Positions 16,230 to 21,809 are shown, counted from the first letter of the stretch. The stretch is DNA of 24,454 nucleotides from Clostridia bacterium (GCA_900767025.1 CAAFXS010000049.1:1-24454), one strand, 5' to 3'. Notes: generated by a model not told the origin, from the letters alone. Translations and numbers: made by a program.

Positions 16230-17132
16230 ATGGCAATCAAAAGCGGATTTTTTAATAGTGTCAACGGCGATAGAAAATATAATGCTGAAGACATGTCGCA
16301 TTATTTCGAAGGTCTGATTACTGACGGAATATATGAATCAATCGGAGACAGGCTTCAGGTTACAGCCGGCGGAGGTATGACGGTTAATGTCGGAACAGGC
16401 AGAGCAATGATTGACTGCCATTGGATGAAAAATGACGCGGCGTATAATATTGTCATTGACGCCGCTGATGTCCAGCTTAATCGATGGGACTGCATTGTTG
16501 TTAAATTGGATTTAAACGACAGTGCTCGCAAAATGACAATTGAGCTCATCAAAGGCACGCCTGGAAATCCTCCCGCATTACCGGTTTTTAACGATACGGA
16601 AACAGTAAAATATTTGTGGATTGCGTCTGTATATGTGGCCGCAGGTGTAACATCAATTACTCAGGGCCGAATTTATGATATGAGAGGCAAAGCAAGATGT
16701 CCATATGTGACAGGATTGATCAAGCAAGTCGATACGTCACAGTTGTTTGCACAGTGGCAGGACGCATGCGAACAGTATTATAATGACATGACGGCTGAAA
16801 TGAATGCCTATTTTGCCGAGAAACAAAGCGAATTTGAATCTTGGTTCAGCACGCTCACGGGTACTTTAACTGTTGATACATATATCCTGAAATACCAGAA
16901 CACTTATAATGTTGAAACTGAAACGGCTTCACTGACTATCGGCATATCAGAATATGACCCGTCAAAAGATATTCTGTTTGTAAACATCAATGGTGTTCAG
17001 TTTGTTGAGGGTTTAGAATATACGATATCGGGAACTGGTGCAGCTGCCAAAATCACATTGAAAAACACCATCAAGCCTGATAACCAAATCACGTTTATCG
17101 TGCTTAAATCAAAAATCGGTTCATCTACATAA
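16230..17132 (+). CDS. Distal baseplate/receptor-binding protein (putative)
   Basis: This 300-aa product is the last gene of the structural operon. The N-terminal about 165 residues (IKSGFFNSVNGDRKYNAEDM, VTAGGGMTVNVGTGRAMID, RWDCIVVKLDL) follow a motif set common in baseplate or tail-tip proteins of Firmicutes siphophages. A central helical stretch (about 170-215, WQDACEQYYNDMTAEMNAYFA) may be a trimeric coiled coil. A C-terminal beta domain (about 225-300, LFVNINGVQFVEG, FIVLKS) would be the exposed tip. The assignment to host binding is from position. GGGAGG precedes ATG. A strong terminator follows, and no lysis gene is found downstream. Confidence 0.78.
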   Translation: MAIKSGFFNSVNGDRKYNAEDMSHYFEGLITDGIYESIGDRLQVTAGGGMTVNVGTGRAMIDCHWMKNDAAYNIVIDAADVQLNRWDCIVVKLDLNDSARKMTIELIKGTPGNPPALPVFNDTETVKYLWIASVYVAAGVTSITQGRIYDMRGKARCPYVTGLIKQVDTSQLFAQWQDACEQYYNDMTAEMNAYFAEKQSEFESWFSTLTGTLTVDTYILKYQNTYNVETETASLTIGISEYDPSKDILFVNINGVQFVEGLEYTISGTGAAAKITLKNTIKPDNQITFIVLKSKIGSST

Positions 17133-17152
17133 AAATTATTTACATAATAAAA

Positions 17153-17184
17153 AGCCTCTCAGTCGAGAGGCTCTTCTTTTTTCC
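17153..17184. terminator. Bidirectional terminator closing late operon and TA operon
   Basis: The stem AGCCTCTC (17153-17160) pairs with GAGAGGCT (17165-17172) across a 4-nt loop. A CTTCTTTTTT tract follows on +, and TTTTTATTATG on the minus strand. It ends the structural operon and, from the other side, the toxin-antitoxin transcript. Confidence 0.9.
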
Positions 17185-17341
17185 ATTCTTCAAGTGTCCT
17201 GAAGTCATTTTCTTCTTTGATCGCTTTAACTTCCGCTTCTTCATCAAACCCAATCAATAATTGCTGATGAATTTCTTCAACTTCTTTTTGAATATTATCT
17301 AAACGCTTCAACAGCCGTTCATATTGTTGTTTATTAATCAT
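17159..17341 (-). CDS. Antitoxin of RelE-type module (putative)
   Basis: The product is about 60 aa. It is acidic and helical (INKQQYERLLKRLDNIQKEVEEIHQQLL, then a charged tail EEWKKEEPLD), typical in size and charge of antitoxins that wrap around RelE/ParE toxins. I choose ATG at 17341, overlapping the toxin stop by 8 nt, with GGGGTGAT 9 nt upstream. An in-frame GTG at 17353 is possible. The toxin gene comes first, the reverse of classic relBE order. No clear DNA-binding domain is seen, so repression of the operon may depend on the shared palindromic operator rather than on this protein. The stop codon overlaps the terminator stem. Confidence 0.7.
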   Translation of the reverse strand: MINKQQYERLLKRLDNIQKEVEEIHQQLLIGFDEEAEVKAIKEENDFRTLEEWKKEEPLD

Positions 17342-17570
17342 TATAAATATCACCCCTTGGTCCGATTTTTATTACCTTAATTATATCATCTTCAATGCAA
17401 TACCGCACCCGATAATCGTCAACACGCAAGCGATAATCACCGCTATTTCCTTTAAGCTTTTTAATATTTCCTTTCGGAATATCATTGATTGCGCGCTCAA
17501 TTTGTTCTCTCTTTGGTCGGTGTAATTTTTTCCAATATTTATAAGCTTGCTTTGAATATCTTACTTCCAT
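17334..17570 (-). CDS. RelE/ParE-family toxin
   Basis: The product is 78 aa. The order of motifs is that of RelE/ParE-superfamily toxins: MEVRYSKQAYKYWKKL at the N-terminus, a helical hairpin, KKLKGNSGDYRLRVDDYRVRYCIED, and the ending IKVIKIGPRGDIYND, where the usual 'GHR.DVY' is altered to GPRGDIY. RelE members cleave mRNA in the ribosomal A site and ParE members poison gyrase; which applies is not clear. ATG 17570 follows GGAGGTGA by 5 nt; a longer reading from 17657 would start upstream of the promoter at 17592-17620. It is transcribed from one of the eight shared operator-promoters. Confidence 0.88.
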   Translation of the reverse strand: MEVRYSKQAYKYWKKLHRPKREQIERAINDIPKGNIKKLKGNSGDYRLRVDDYRVRYCIEDDIIKVIKIGPRGDIYND

Positions 17571-17591
17571 TATCTCACCTCCTATATTCTT

Positions 17592-17620
17592 ATTATACAA
17601 CGAAAGTTGTACAATGTACA
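17592..17620 (-). promoter_or_regulatory. Operator-promoter for toxin-antitoxin (minus)
   Basis: Read on the minus strand: TGTACA (17620-17615), a 17-bp spacer, TATAAT (17597-17592). The perfect palindrome TACAACGAAAGTTGTA fills 17596-17611. The leader leads straight to GGAGGTGA of the toxin gene. Confidence 0.9.
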
Positions 17621-17654
17621 CGAAAAAGTTCCTAAACTTCATGCGGTTTGTCAG

Positions 17655-17683
17655 CATACAAAGTACAACTATTGTGGTATAAT
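17655..17683 (+). promoter_or_regulatory. Operator-promoter for 17721 gene (plus)
   Basis: CATACA (17655-17660), a 17-bp spacer, TATAAT (17678-17683). Operator TACAACTATTGTGGTA lies at 17664-17679. It is divergent from the toxin promoter, with operators starting 68 bp apart. The leader begins with the shared AATATTAAATGTAAG. Confidence 0.9.
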
Positions 17684-17720
17684 ATTAAATGTAAGTTAAA
17701 CATACGGAGGTAAATAAAAA

Positions 17721-18014
17721 ATGACACAGACTGAACAGATTAAGGTAATCATTAAGGAACTGAAGAAGAATGGATTTAATGCAAAATTTTTAAAGCGCCG
17801 CAACACACTTTTTGCAGCAAAGAATAACAGAGTTTATTGTGTTCCATTTGACCGCGAAGATGCTAACAACACAGAGATTAATGAGCTGGTGCTCATGGGT
17901 CATGATGAAGCATTAAGAAAAGCATTTAAGATTGAAAAGTTTGAAGGCCCAAATATTTATGATATGTCAATATCAGAGAGAGCTAACTTCCAAGGCAATA
18001 TATTTTTAAAGTAA
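17721..18014 (+). CDS. Unknown small cargo protein
   Basis: This 97-aa protein has a good CGGAGG 10 nt upstream of ATG and its own operator-promoter. I do not recognise the family. It opens with a basic helix (TEQIKVIIKELKKNGFNAKFLKRR), followed by a beta-hairpin-like NTLFAAKNNRVYCVPFDREDANN, and ends with ISERANFQGNIFLK. There is no signal peptide or membrane span. It shares an operon with the following HTH gene and is divergent from the toxin-antitoxin genes, so a role in early regulation or host interaction is plausible but not shown. Confidence 0.75.
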   Translation: MTQTEQIKVIIKELKKNGFNAKFLKRRNTLFAAKNNRVYCVPFDREDANNTEINELVLMGHDEALRKAFKIEKFEGPNIYDMSISERANFQGNIFLK

Positions 18015-18060
18015 AAATTACCGGGCGGAGCGGTTAATCTCCGCAGAAAGGATTTTTATT

Positions 18061-18246
18061 ATGAAGAAGTTTAAACACTATTCAAAAGCGGAGAAGAGAG
18101 AGATGGTTAAGCTCTATGAGGCATTTAAGAATTATGCAAAAGCTGCTGATGAGTTTGGCTGCGCGATGTCTACTGTTTATTATACAGTGAATCCTGAGAA
18201 GTATGAAGAGCATCGTGAGTATGTAAAAAATAAAGGCTCCCGTTAA
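18061..18246 (+). CDS. Small HTH protein
   Basis: The product is 61 aa. The sequence YSKAEKREMVKLYEAF, then YAKAADEFGCAMSTVYYTV, fits a resolvase or transposase-type helix-turn-helix (helix, turn, recognition helix AMSTVYYTV), with little else in the protein. It may act as a small DNA-binding regulator. A hairpin (GCGGAG at 18025-18030 with CTCCGC at 18039-18044) lies between the upstream stop and this gene's AAAGGA ribosome binding site, and could modulate translation. The coding end runs into a bidirectional terminator whose loop contains the stop codon. Confidence 0.75.
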   Translation: MKKFKHYSKAEKREMVKLYEAFKNYAKAADEFGCAMSTVYYTVNPEKYEEHREYVKNKGSR

Positions 18247-18261
18247 TTCGGGAGCTTTTTT
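18236..18261. terminator. Bidirectional terminator between convergent genes
   Basis: Stem GCTCCCG (18236-18242) and CGGGAGC (18249-18255) with loop TTAATT; TTTTTT follows on + and a CTTTATTTTTT tract on minus. It separates the small HTH gene from the convergent XRE gene, whose ends overlap in the loop. Confidence 0.92.
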
Positions 18262-18476
18262 AATAAATCGATATATTCGGGATTTTCGATAATATCCTCA
18301 AGCTTGCAGTTAAGTGCAATGCTGACTCGTAAAAGGGTATCGATTCGAGCGTGGTCAAAATTTTTGGAACCCTGTTCGTAATGCTGAAGAGTACGCACAT
18401 TAATTCCGGTTTTTTCGGCCAACTGAGTTTGAGACAAACCTCGCGCCTGTCTCATTTCCTTCAATTTTTTCGTCAA
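18243..18476 (-). CDS. XRE-family HTH repressor-like regulator
   Basis: The product is 77 aa, essentially one HTH_3 domain: LKEMRQARGLSQTQLAEKTGINVRTLQHYEQGSKNF (residues about 4-40), then a short helical tail. It has no peptidase or dimerisation extension of the CI kind. TTG at 18476 is the start, with AAGGAGG 7 nt upstream. It is the third gene of a minus operon driven by the operator-promoter at 19040-19068. XRE proteins of the 434 type bind ACAA-N6-TTGT, the same core as the repeated operator here, so it is the best local candidate for the common repressor. That link is inference. Confidence 0.88.
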   Translation of the reverse strand: MTKKLKEMRQARGLSQTQLAEKTGINVRTLQHYEQGSKNFDHARIDTLLRVSIALNCKLEDIIENPEYIDLLKKLPN

Positions 18477-18496
18477 TATAATTCCTCCTTAAAAGT

Positions 18497-18527
18497 CCTG
18501 AGACCGGTTGGCCTCAGGCTATTTTTT
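18497..18527. terminator. GC-rich hairpin upstream of XRE gene
   Basis: Stem CCTGAG (18497-18502) and CTCAGG (18513-18518), extended by CC/GG around loop GGTT, with TTTTTT on the + side. By base order it is a + strand terminator. On the minus transcript it lies just before the XRE ribosome binding site and could act as an attenuator. Confidence 0.6.
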
Positions 18528-18787
18528 CAATATTCGCTTGTAAATAGGATAGTCGTGTATGACCGATCGTATTCAGTGATGATATAAATATTATTATACC
18601 TTGCGACAACTCGGTCGTCATTATTTTTAACCGCTGAATCATTCATGCGTTTATCTTCCTCGCAAATATCTCCCCAATCATGAAATCTGTATCGCCTCAG
18701 ACTCTCAAGAATAAATTCATAAAATGAATAATTTTCAGCGACATAATTTGCTATGCCCTTTGTTATCACAATTTGACCCAATTCCAT
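18527..18787 (-). CDS. Conserved mobile-element protein, GDICEEDK/IITEYDRS family
   Basis: The product is 86 aa. The pattern is a widespread small family seen on plasmids and phages: an N-terminal QIVITKGIANYV, central HDWGDICEEDKRMND, and C-terminal YIITEYDRSYTTILFTSEY, the last resembling 'IWIITEADRSVTTVLFPEEY'. No biochemical role is established that I know of, though annotations often link it loosely to restriction systems. ATG 18787 follows AAAGGGGAAG. It is the second gene of the XRE operon. Complete length suggests it is intact. Confidence 0.8.
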   Translation of the reverse strand: MELGQIVITKGIANYVAENYSFYEFILESLRRYRFHDWGDICEEDKRMNDSAVKNNDDRVVARYNNIYIITEYDRSYTTILFTSEY

Positions 18788-18809
18788 TTTAACTTCCCCT
18801 TTATTATCA

Positions 18810-18833
18810 AGGGCCCGAAGGCCCTCATTTTTT
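18810..18833. terminator. UUCG-capped hairpin
   Basis: Stem AGGGCC (18810-18815) and GGCCCT (18820-18825). On the minus transcript it reads C(UUCG)G, a very stable tetraloop, between the 59-aa gene and the 86-aa gene. The T-run lies on the + side (18828-18833), so it resembles a + terminator; on minus it may stabilise or process the mRNA. Confidence 0.6.
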
Positions 18834-19011
18834 ACCAGCTTTTAACCTCTTCAAGAAGTTCTTTTAATTCTTCAACATCGGTTTTATCGACGTCGTAAAG
18901 CTCTCCGCCCAAATCGATTTGAACTCGGCCGTTAAGAGTAATTTCATATTCAAATTCATATTCCTCAAACAAAGTAACAAGCTCAATTAAAATCTTGCTG
19001 CATTCTCGCAT
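18832..19011 (-). CDS. Small acidic unknown protein
   Basis: The product is 59 aa: an N-terminal helix MRECSKILIELVTLFEEY, a beta hairpin EFEYEITLNGRVQIDLGGELYDV, and a C-terminal acidic helix ending LLEEVKSW. I do not recognise the family. Its real-gene status rests on ATG 19011 with GAGGTG 8 nt upstream, and on its place directly behind the operator-promoter at 19040-19068 as first gene of the XRE operon. Possible anti-repressor or host-interaction roles are guesses from operon context. Confidence 0.72.
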   Translation of the reverse strand: MRECSKILIELVTLFEEYEFEYEITLNGRVQIDLGGELYDVDKTDVEELKELLEEVKSW

Positions 19012-19039
19012 GTTGTTTTCACCTCGTTTCTATATATTA

Positions 19040-19068
19040 ATTATACAACGAAAGTTGTAAGATGTACA
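19040..19068 (-). promoter_or_regulatory. Operator-promoter for XRE operon (minus)
   Basis: Minus-strand TGTACA (19068-19063), a 17-bp spacer, TATAAT (19045-19040). The palindrome TACAACGAAAGTTGTA lies at 19044-19059. It drives the 59-aa, 86-aa and XRE genes. If the XRE protein binds it, this gives autoregulation. Confidence 0.9.
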
Positions 19069-19110
19069 CTGTTAGTTGTATATAAAAGTAAATTTATTTT
19101 TTGTGTAAAA

Positions 19111-19128
19111 CCCCTGAATCACAGGGGC
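19111..19128 (-). terminator. Terminator of 19119 gene
   Basis: On minus, AGCCCCTG pairs with CAGGGGTT across loop TGATT, followed by TTTTAC. The stem includes the gene's TGA stop. Confidence 0.75.
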
Positions 19129-19304
19129 TTAAAGTACATCTCTAAGTGGTCAAGCGATATAAATTCTCGGCTTTGATCTTGCTCCCACTCAATCCATACA
19201 CCTTTGATTGGATAAATATCGCCGTCGCAATTCCAGTCTCTTGTGATTGTTGTTACGTCCGAAATCTGAATCGCCACGCTTTTTTCATATAAATATCTTT
19301 TCAT
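19119..19304 (-). CDS. Small unknown protein
   Basis: The product is 61 aa. The chain MKRYLYEKSVAIQISDVTTITRD, then IKGVWIEWEQDQSREFISLDHLEMYF, looks like a small beta domain with an acidic end. I do not recognise the family. It has a GGGGGTGAG ribosome binding site 6 nt before ATG and its own operator-promoter (19327-19355), and is followed by its own terminator, so it is a self-contained single-gene cargo unit. The leader (TATAATAAGAATATAGG) is nearly identical to that of the toxin gene, pointing to shared origin of the promoter cassette. Confidence 0.75.
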   Translation of the reverse strand: MKRYLYEKSVAIQISDVTTITRDWNCDGDIYPIKGVWIEWEQDQSREFISLDHLEMYFKPL

Positions 19305-19326
19305 TTATCTCACCCCCTATATTCTT

Positions 19327-19355
19327 ATTATACAACGAAAGTTGTACAATGTACA
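19327..19355 (-). promoter_or_regulatory. Operator-promoter for 19119 gene (minus)
   Basis: Minus-strand TGTACA (19355-19350), a 17-bp spacer, TATAAT (19332-19327). Palindrome TACAACGAAAGTTGTA lies at 19331-19346. It is almost identical to the toxin promoter including the leader. Confidence 0.9.
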
Positions 19356-19612
19356 CGAATTTAAAAAGAATTTTATGGCTATTAATATAAGTAGTAAAGA
19401 GCTCTCAGGGACTCTTAATTTTTGCAAATAATAAACGCGTAATCGACAAAAATAAATAAAAAGGCTGTTATATTAACTTTCACATTAAAATAGTATATAC
19501 TATCTTCATACACACTCAAGCCTTTAAAACCTTGATATATAAGGGTTTAACTTCTTTTAAAGGCCTTAAAAAATACCTCCGTAATATACAAAAAAATACA
19601 CAAGAAAATAAA
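19356..19612. other. Gene-free AT-rich stretch with palindromes
   Basis: There is no credible gene here. It contains a perfect 14-bp palindrome ATAGTATATACTAT (19490-19503), and nested inverted repeats: CCTTTAAAA at 19521-19529 with TTTTAAAGG at 19555-19563, and AAACCTT at 19527-19533 with AAGGGTTT at 19541-19548. With flanking AT-richness this could be a replication-related or regulatory region, but no iterons or DnaA-box cluster were identified. Confidence 0.5.
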
Positions 19613-19628
19613 TACAACTTTGGTGGTT
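19613..19628. promoter_or_regulatory. Extra operator upstream of amidoligase promoter
   Basis: TACAACTTTGGTGGTT matches the operator pattern at 15 of 16 conserved/free positions. It starts 32 bp (about three helical turns) upstream of the amidoligase promoter's operator, so two repressor dimers could bind the same face. Confidence 0.6.
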
Positions 19629-19635
19629 TTGTCAG

Positions 19636-19664
19636 CATACAAACTACAACTAAAGTGGTATAAT
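19636..19664 (+). promoter_or_regulatory. Operator-promoter for amidoligase operon (plus)
   Basis: CATACA (19636-19641), a 17-bp spacer, TATAAT (19659-19664). Operator TACAACTAAAGTGGTA lies at 19645-19660. The upstream TTTGTCAGCATACAAA is shared with the 17655 promoter. Confidence 0.9.
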
Positions 19665-19711
19665 ATTAAATGTAAGTTAAACACAAACCAAAATTACGGA
19701 GGATATTAAAA

Positions 19712-20584
19712 ATGAAAAATCAGACTTTCGGAATTGAGATTGAAACAACAGGTCTTAGCAGAAAGACAGTAGCTGAAATAATTGCTACATACTTCGGAAC
19801 AGATGCTTACTATATCGGCACTTGCTACGATACATACGCAGCAGCTGATTCACAGGGAAGAGTTTGGAAATGCATGAGCGACAGTTCAATCGTTGTCACA
19901 GGCCACGGCGTTTGCGAAATCGTTTCCCCGATTCTCACATACGAGGACATGAATGACCTTCAGGAAATCGTGAGACTTGTGAGAAGAGCTGGCGCCAAGT
20001 CAAGTGCAAGGTTCCGCTGCGGAATCCACATTCACATCGGTGCTCAGAATCACACCATTCAGAGCCTCAAGAATCTCGTGAATTATATGAGCTCATATCA
20101 AGACGTCATTTATAAGGCCCTCCAAGTTGACCCTTACCGCGAAGGATATTGCAAGAAGCTTGAACCAATGCTTATTGATAAATTCAATGAGAGAGGCCTT
20201 AATTCAATGGAAAAATGCGAAACTGCTTGGTATGGACGCGGCTTTGAATCAGAAAAGCACAGACACTACTCCTCTTCAAGATACCACGGCTTAAACCTCC
20301 ACAGTGTTTTCTCCAAAGGCACAGTTGAATTCAGACTCTTCAACGGCACTCTTCATGCTGGTGAAATTAGAAGCTATGTTGTTTTCTGCTTAGCAATGAG
20401 CCAGTATGCCCTCGATAAAAAATCCATCAGACGCACTCGCAAAAATCAGTTCAATGATAAATACACAATGTACGAAATGCTCTGCAGAATCGGAATCAAG
20501 GGCGATGAGTTTAAAAACTGCCGCGATCATCTTATAAAACACTTAACAGGCGAGCTGACACATGAAGGAAGATATGTAGGTTAA
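19712..20584 (+). CDS. Amidoligase (COOH-NH2 ligase of the GCS/GS-like superfamily)
   Basis: The product is 290 aa. The motif order fits the Amidoligase_2-type family: FGIEIE at 6-11, VCEIVSP at 67-73, CGIHIHI at 103-109, HGLNLHS at 192-198, and TVEFRLFNGTLHAGEIRSYV from 204. The glutamates and histidines are the expected Mg-ATP and substrate ligands. Such enzymes join carboxyl and amino groups with ATP to make an amide, by analogy with glutamine synthetase and gamma-glutamylcysteine ligase. The exact substrate is unknown. ATG follows CGGAGGA. It is the first gene of an operon with a cyclotransferase, separated by a strong hairpin. Codon use resembles the highly expressed capsid gene. Confidence 0.9.
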   Translation: MKNQTFGIEIETTGLSRKTVAEIIATYFGTDAYYIGTCYDTYAAADSQGRVWKCMSDSSIVVTGHGVCEIVSPILTYEDMNDLQEIVRLVRRAGAKSSARFRCGIHIHIGAQNHTIQSLKNLVNYMSSYQDVIYKALQVDPYREGYCKKLEPMLIDKFNERGLNSMEKCETAWYGRGFESEKHRHYSSSRYHGLNLHSVFSKGTVEFRLFNGTLHAGEIRSYVVFCLAMSQYALDKKSIRRTRKNQFNDKYTMYEMLCRIGIKGDEFKNCRDHLIKHLTGELTHEGRYVG

Positions 20585-20586
20585 GA

Positions 20587-20607
20587 GAGGGGGAACAAAA
20601 CCCCCTC
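20587..20607 (+). terminator. GC hairpin between amidoligase and cyclotransferase genes
   Basis: GAGGGGG (20587-20593) pairs with CCCCCTC (20601-20607) over a 7-nt A-rich loop. There is no U-tract, so it is more likely an mRNA stabilising or processing element setting different expression of the two genes than a full terminator. Confidence 0.6.
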
Positions 20608-20630
20608 CCCAATATAAAGGAGGATTAACT

Positions 20631-21077
20631 ATGAGATTATATGTTGCTTATGGAAGTAATTTGAACTTAGACCAAATGGAATACCGTTGCCCACGAGCTA
20701 AGATATTTGCTAAGGGCATTATTCCGAATTACAGGCTGGTTTTCAGGGGTTCTAAAACGGGTTCTTATGCGACCATTATTCCCGCAGAAGGTTATTCGGT
20801 TCCCGTGCTGGTTTGGGATATAACACCGACTGATGAACTCTCGCTTGATATCTATGAAGGCTATCCGACATTCTACTACAAAGAAGATGTGACGGTTAAG
20901 CTTGATTCTGGGGAATCAATATCAGCCATGGCTTATATCATGTTTAACGAGGCAAAGGTTGGAAAACCTTCCCCGAGATATTTGGCCACTATTTCAGCCG
21001 GTTATTCGGCCAATGGACTTGATACATCTGCTTTTTATGAAGCGATTGATTATAATCGTTTAGAAATGTCGCTTTAA
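20631..21077 (+). CDS. Gamma-glutamylcyclotransferase-like (AIG2/GGCT fold) protein
   Basis: The product is 148 aa. It opens with VAYGSNLNL (YGSNL 7-11), the substrate-binding loop of the GGCT fold, followed by PNYRLVFRG and the LDIYEGYPTFYYKED segment, in which E76 is the expected catalytic acid. Family members release gamma-glutamyl groups as 5-oxoproline. Beside an amidoligase it could remove or cyclise what the ligase adds, as has been proposed for amidoligase-GGCT pairs in comparative genomics. AAAGGAGG precedes ATG. Its stop is only a few bases upstream of the long hairpin element copy B. Confidence 0.9.
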   Translation: MRLYVAYGSNLNLDQMEYRCPRAKIFAKGIIPNYRLVFRGSKTGSYATIIPAEGYSVPVLVWDITPTDELSLDIYEGYPTFYYKEDVTVKLDSGESISAMAYIMFNEAKVGKPSPRYLATISAGYSANGLDTSAFYEAIDYNRLEMSL

Positions 21078-21080
21078 ACG

Positions 21081-21168
21081 CGCCAGAATGCGTTGTATCG
21101 CGTTTTAAGAGCTTAGGCCTTATAACTATACTCTTTTTAAAAGAACGCGATACAGAGCATTCTGACAC
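21081..21168 (+). other. Long hairpin element, copy B
   Basis: The left arm at 21084-21104 (CAGAATGCGTTGTATCGCG plus TT) pairs with 21144-21164 at 19 of 21 positions. The roughly 39-nt loop contains TTAAGAGCTTAGG and TATAACTATAC. It is homologous to 113-190 in the left arm and loop (both have GCCAGAA and TATCGCGTTTTAA), while inner stem bases differ in a pairing-compatible way. Downstream, GATTGGAAA and CAGAA recur as at the start of terS, suggesting the copied segment may have reached into the terS start. Function is unknown. Confidence 0.65.
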
Positions 21169-21252
21169 AAATACAGCCTTGAGGAAACAGCTGAAAGATT
21201 GTGATTGGAAAACCGCACAGAAAACCTTTTGGAAATTTGTGAATATTCACGG

Positions 21253-21281
21253 TGTACAAACTACAACTTTAGTGGTATAAT
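21253..21281 (+). promoter_or_regulatory. Operator-promoter for SAP/HTH gene (plus)
   Basis: TGTACA (21253-21258), a 17-bp spacer, TATAAT (21276-21281). Operator TACAACTTTAGTGGTA lies at 21262-21277. The leader AATAATAAATGTAAG is shared with the 22334 promoter. Confidence 0.9.
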
Positions 21282-21336
21282 AATAAATGTAAGGTTGATT
21301 AAAACAAACGCCGCAAGGCAGAAAGCGAGTAATATT

Positions 21337-21762
21337 ATGAATATTGAAAACATGACAAGCAAGGAACTCAAGGAAATGGCAAAGGAACTCCACGTTAAAA
21401 ACTGGTGGAATTTAAAAAAGGCTGAGCTGATCGCCGCTATTCAGGAAGCTCAGAATACAGCTGAAGAAAGTGAAGAAAGTGAAGAAGTTGAGGAAACTGT
21501 TGAGACTGAAACTTCTGAAGCTGATACAGACGAATCTGACGCACCTGAGACTGAAGAAGCTGATACAGATGTGCCTAAGGAAGTTAAAAAGCCAAGTCTT
21601 GGAATTAAAGAGCTCACATTCAACGGAAGAACTCAGAGCATTAAGGCTTGGGCTGAAGAGCTCAAAATGCCGTGGCCAACATTATATGACCGCATAAACA
21701 GAAACGGCTGGACGGTTGAAGAAGCTCTCACAATTCCGCTTGGCGGACGTCGCAGAAGATAA
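21337..21762 (+). CDS. SAP/Rho-N-like plus HTH DNA-binding protein
   Basis: The product is 141 aa. Residues 1-38 (MTSKELKEMAKELHVKNWWNLKKAELIAAI) form a SAP or Rho-N-like helix-extended-helix. Residues about 39-85 are a highly acidic linker rich in Glu, Thr and Asp. Residues about 95-137 (LTFNGRTQSIKAWAEELKMPWPTLYDRI, NGWTVEEALTIP) match the small HTH module common in phage and HNH-associated proteins. It ends in GGRRRR. I start at ATG 21337, because the in-frame start at 21205 lies upstream of the promoter. The ribosome binding site is weak (GAAAGCGAG). A DNA-binding accessory or regulator role is likely. Confidence 0.8.
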   Translation: MNIENMTSKELKEMAKELHVKNWWNLKKAELIAAIQEAQNTAEESEESEEVEETVETETSEADTDESDAPETEEADTDVPKEVKKPSLGIKELTFNGRTQSIKAWAEELKMPWPTLYDRINRNGWTVEEALTIPLGGRRRR

Positions 21763-21766
21763 TGGG

Positions 21767-21782
21767 AGGGAGCTTATGCTCC
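21767..21782 (+). terminator. Hairpin after SAP/HTH gene
   Basis: GGGAGC and GCTCCC pair across TTAT right after the stop, followed by TTCAAAAT. The weak U-tract suggests partial termination or mRNA end processing before the 53-aa gene. Confidence 0.5.
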
Positions 21783-21809
21783 CTTCAAAATAAATTGGAG
21801 GTGAAAACA

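Noticed and set aside
17592..17620. LexA/DinR SOS box
   Set aside because: The palindrome TACAAC-N4-GTTGTA does not fit the Gram-positive CGAAC-N4-GTTCG pattern.
17571..17657. Longer N-terminus of the RelE-type toxin
   Set aside because: The extension would cover the promoter and operator; the GGAGGTGA before ATG 17570 fits.
19065..19080. Another operator TACACTGTTAGTTGTA
   Set aside because: Only one half-site matches and no gene follows on the plus strand; it may be a decayed site.
21205..21336. Longer N-terminus of the SAP/HTH gene from 21205
   Set aside because: The promoter -10 at 21276-21281 lies inside this extension, and the extra residues do not look like a domain.
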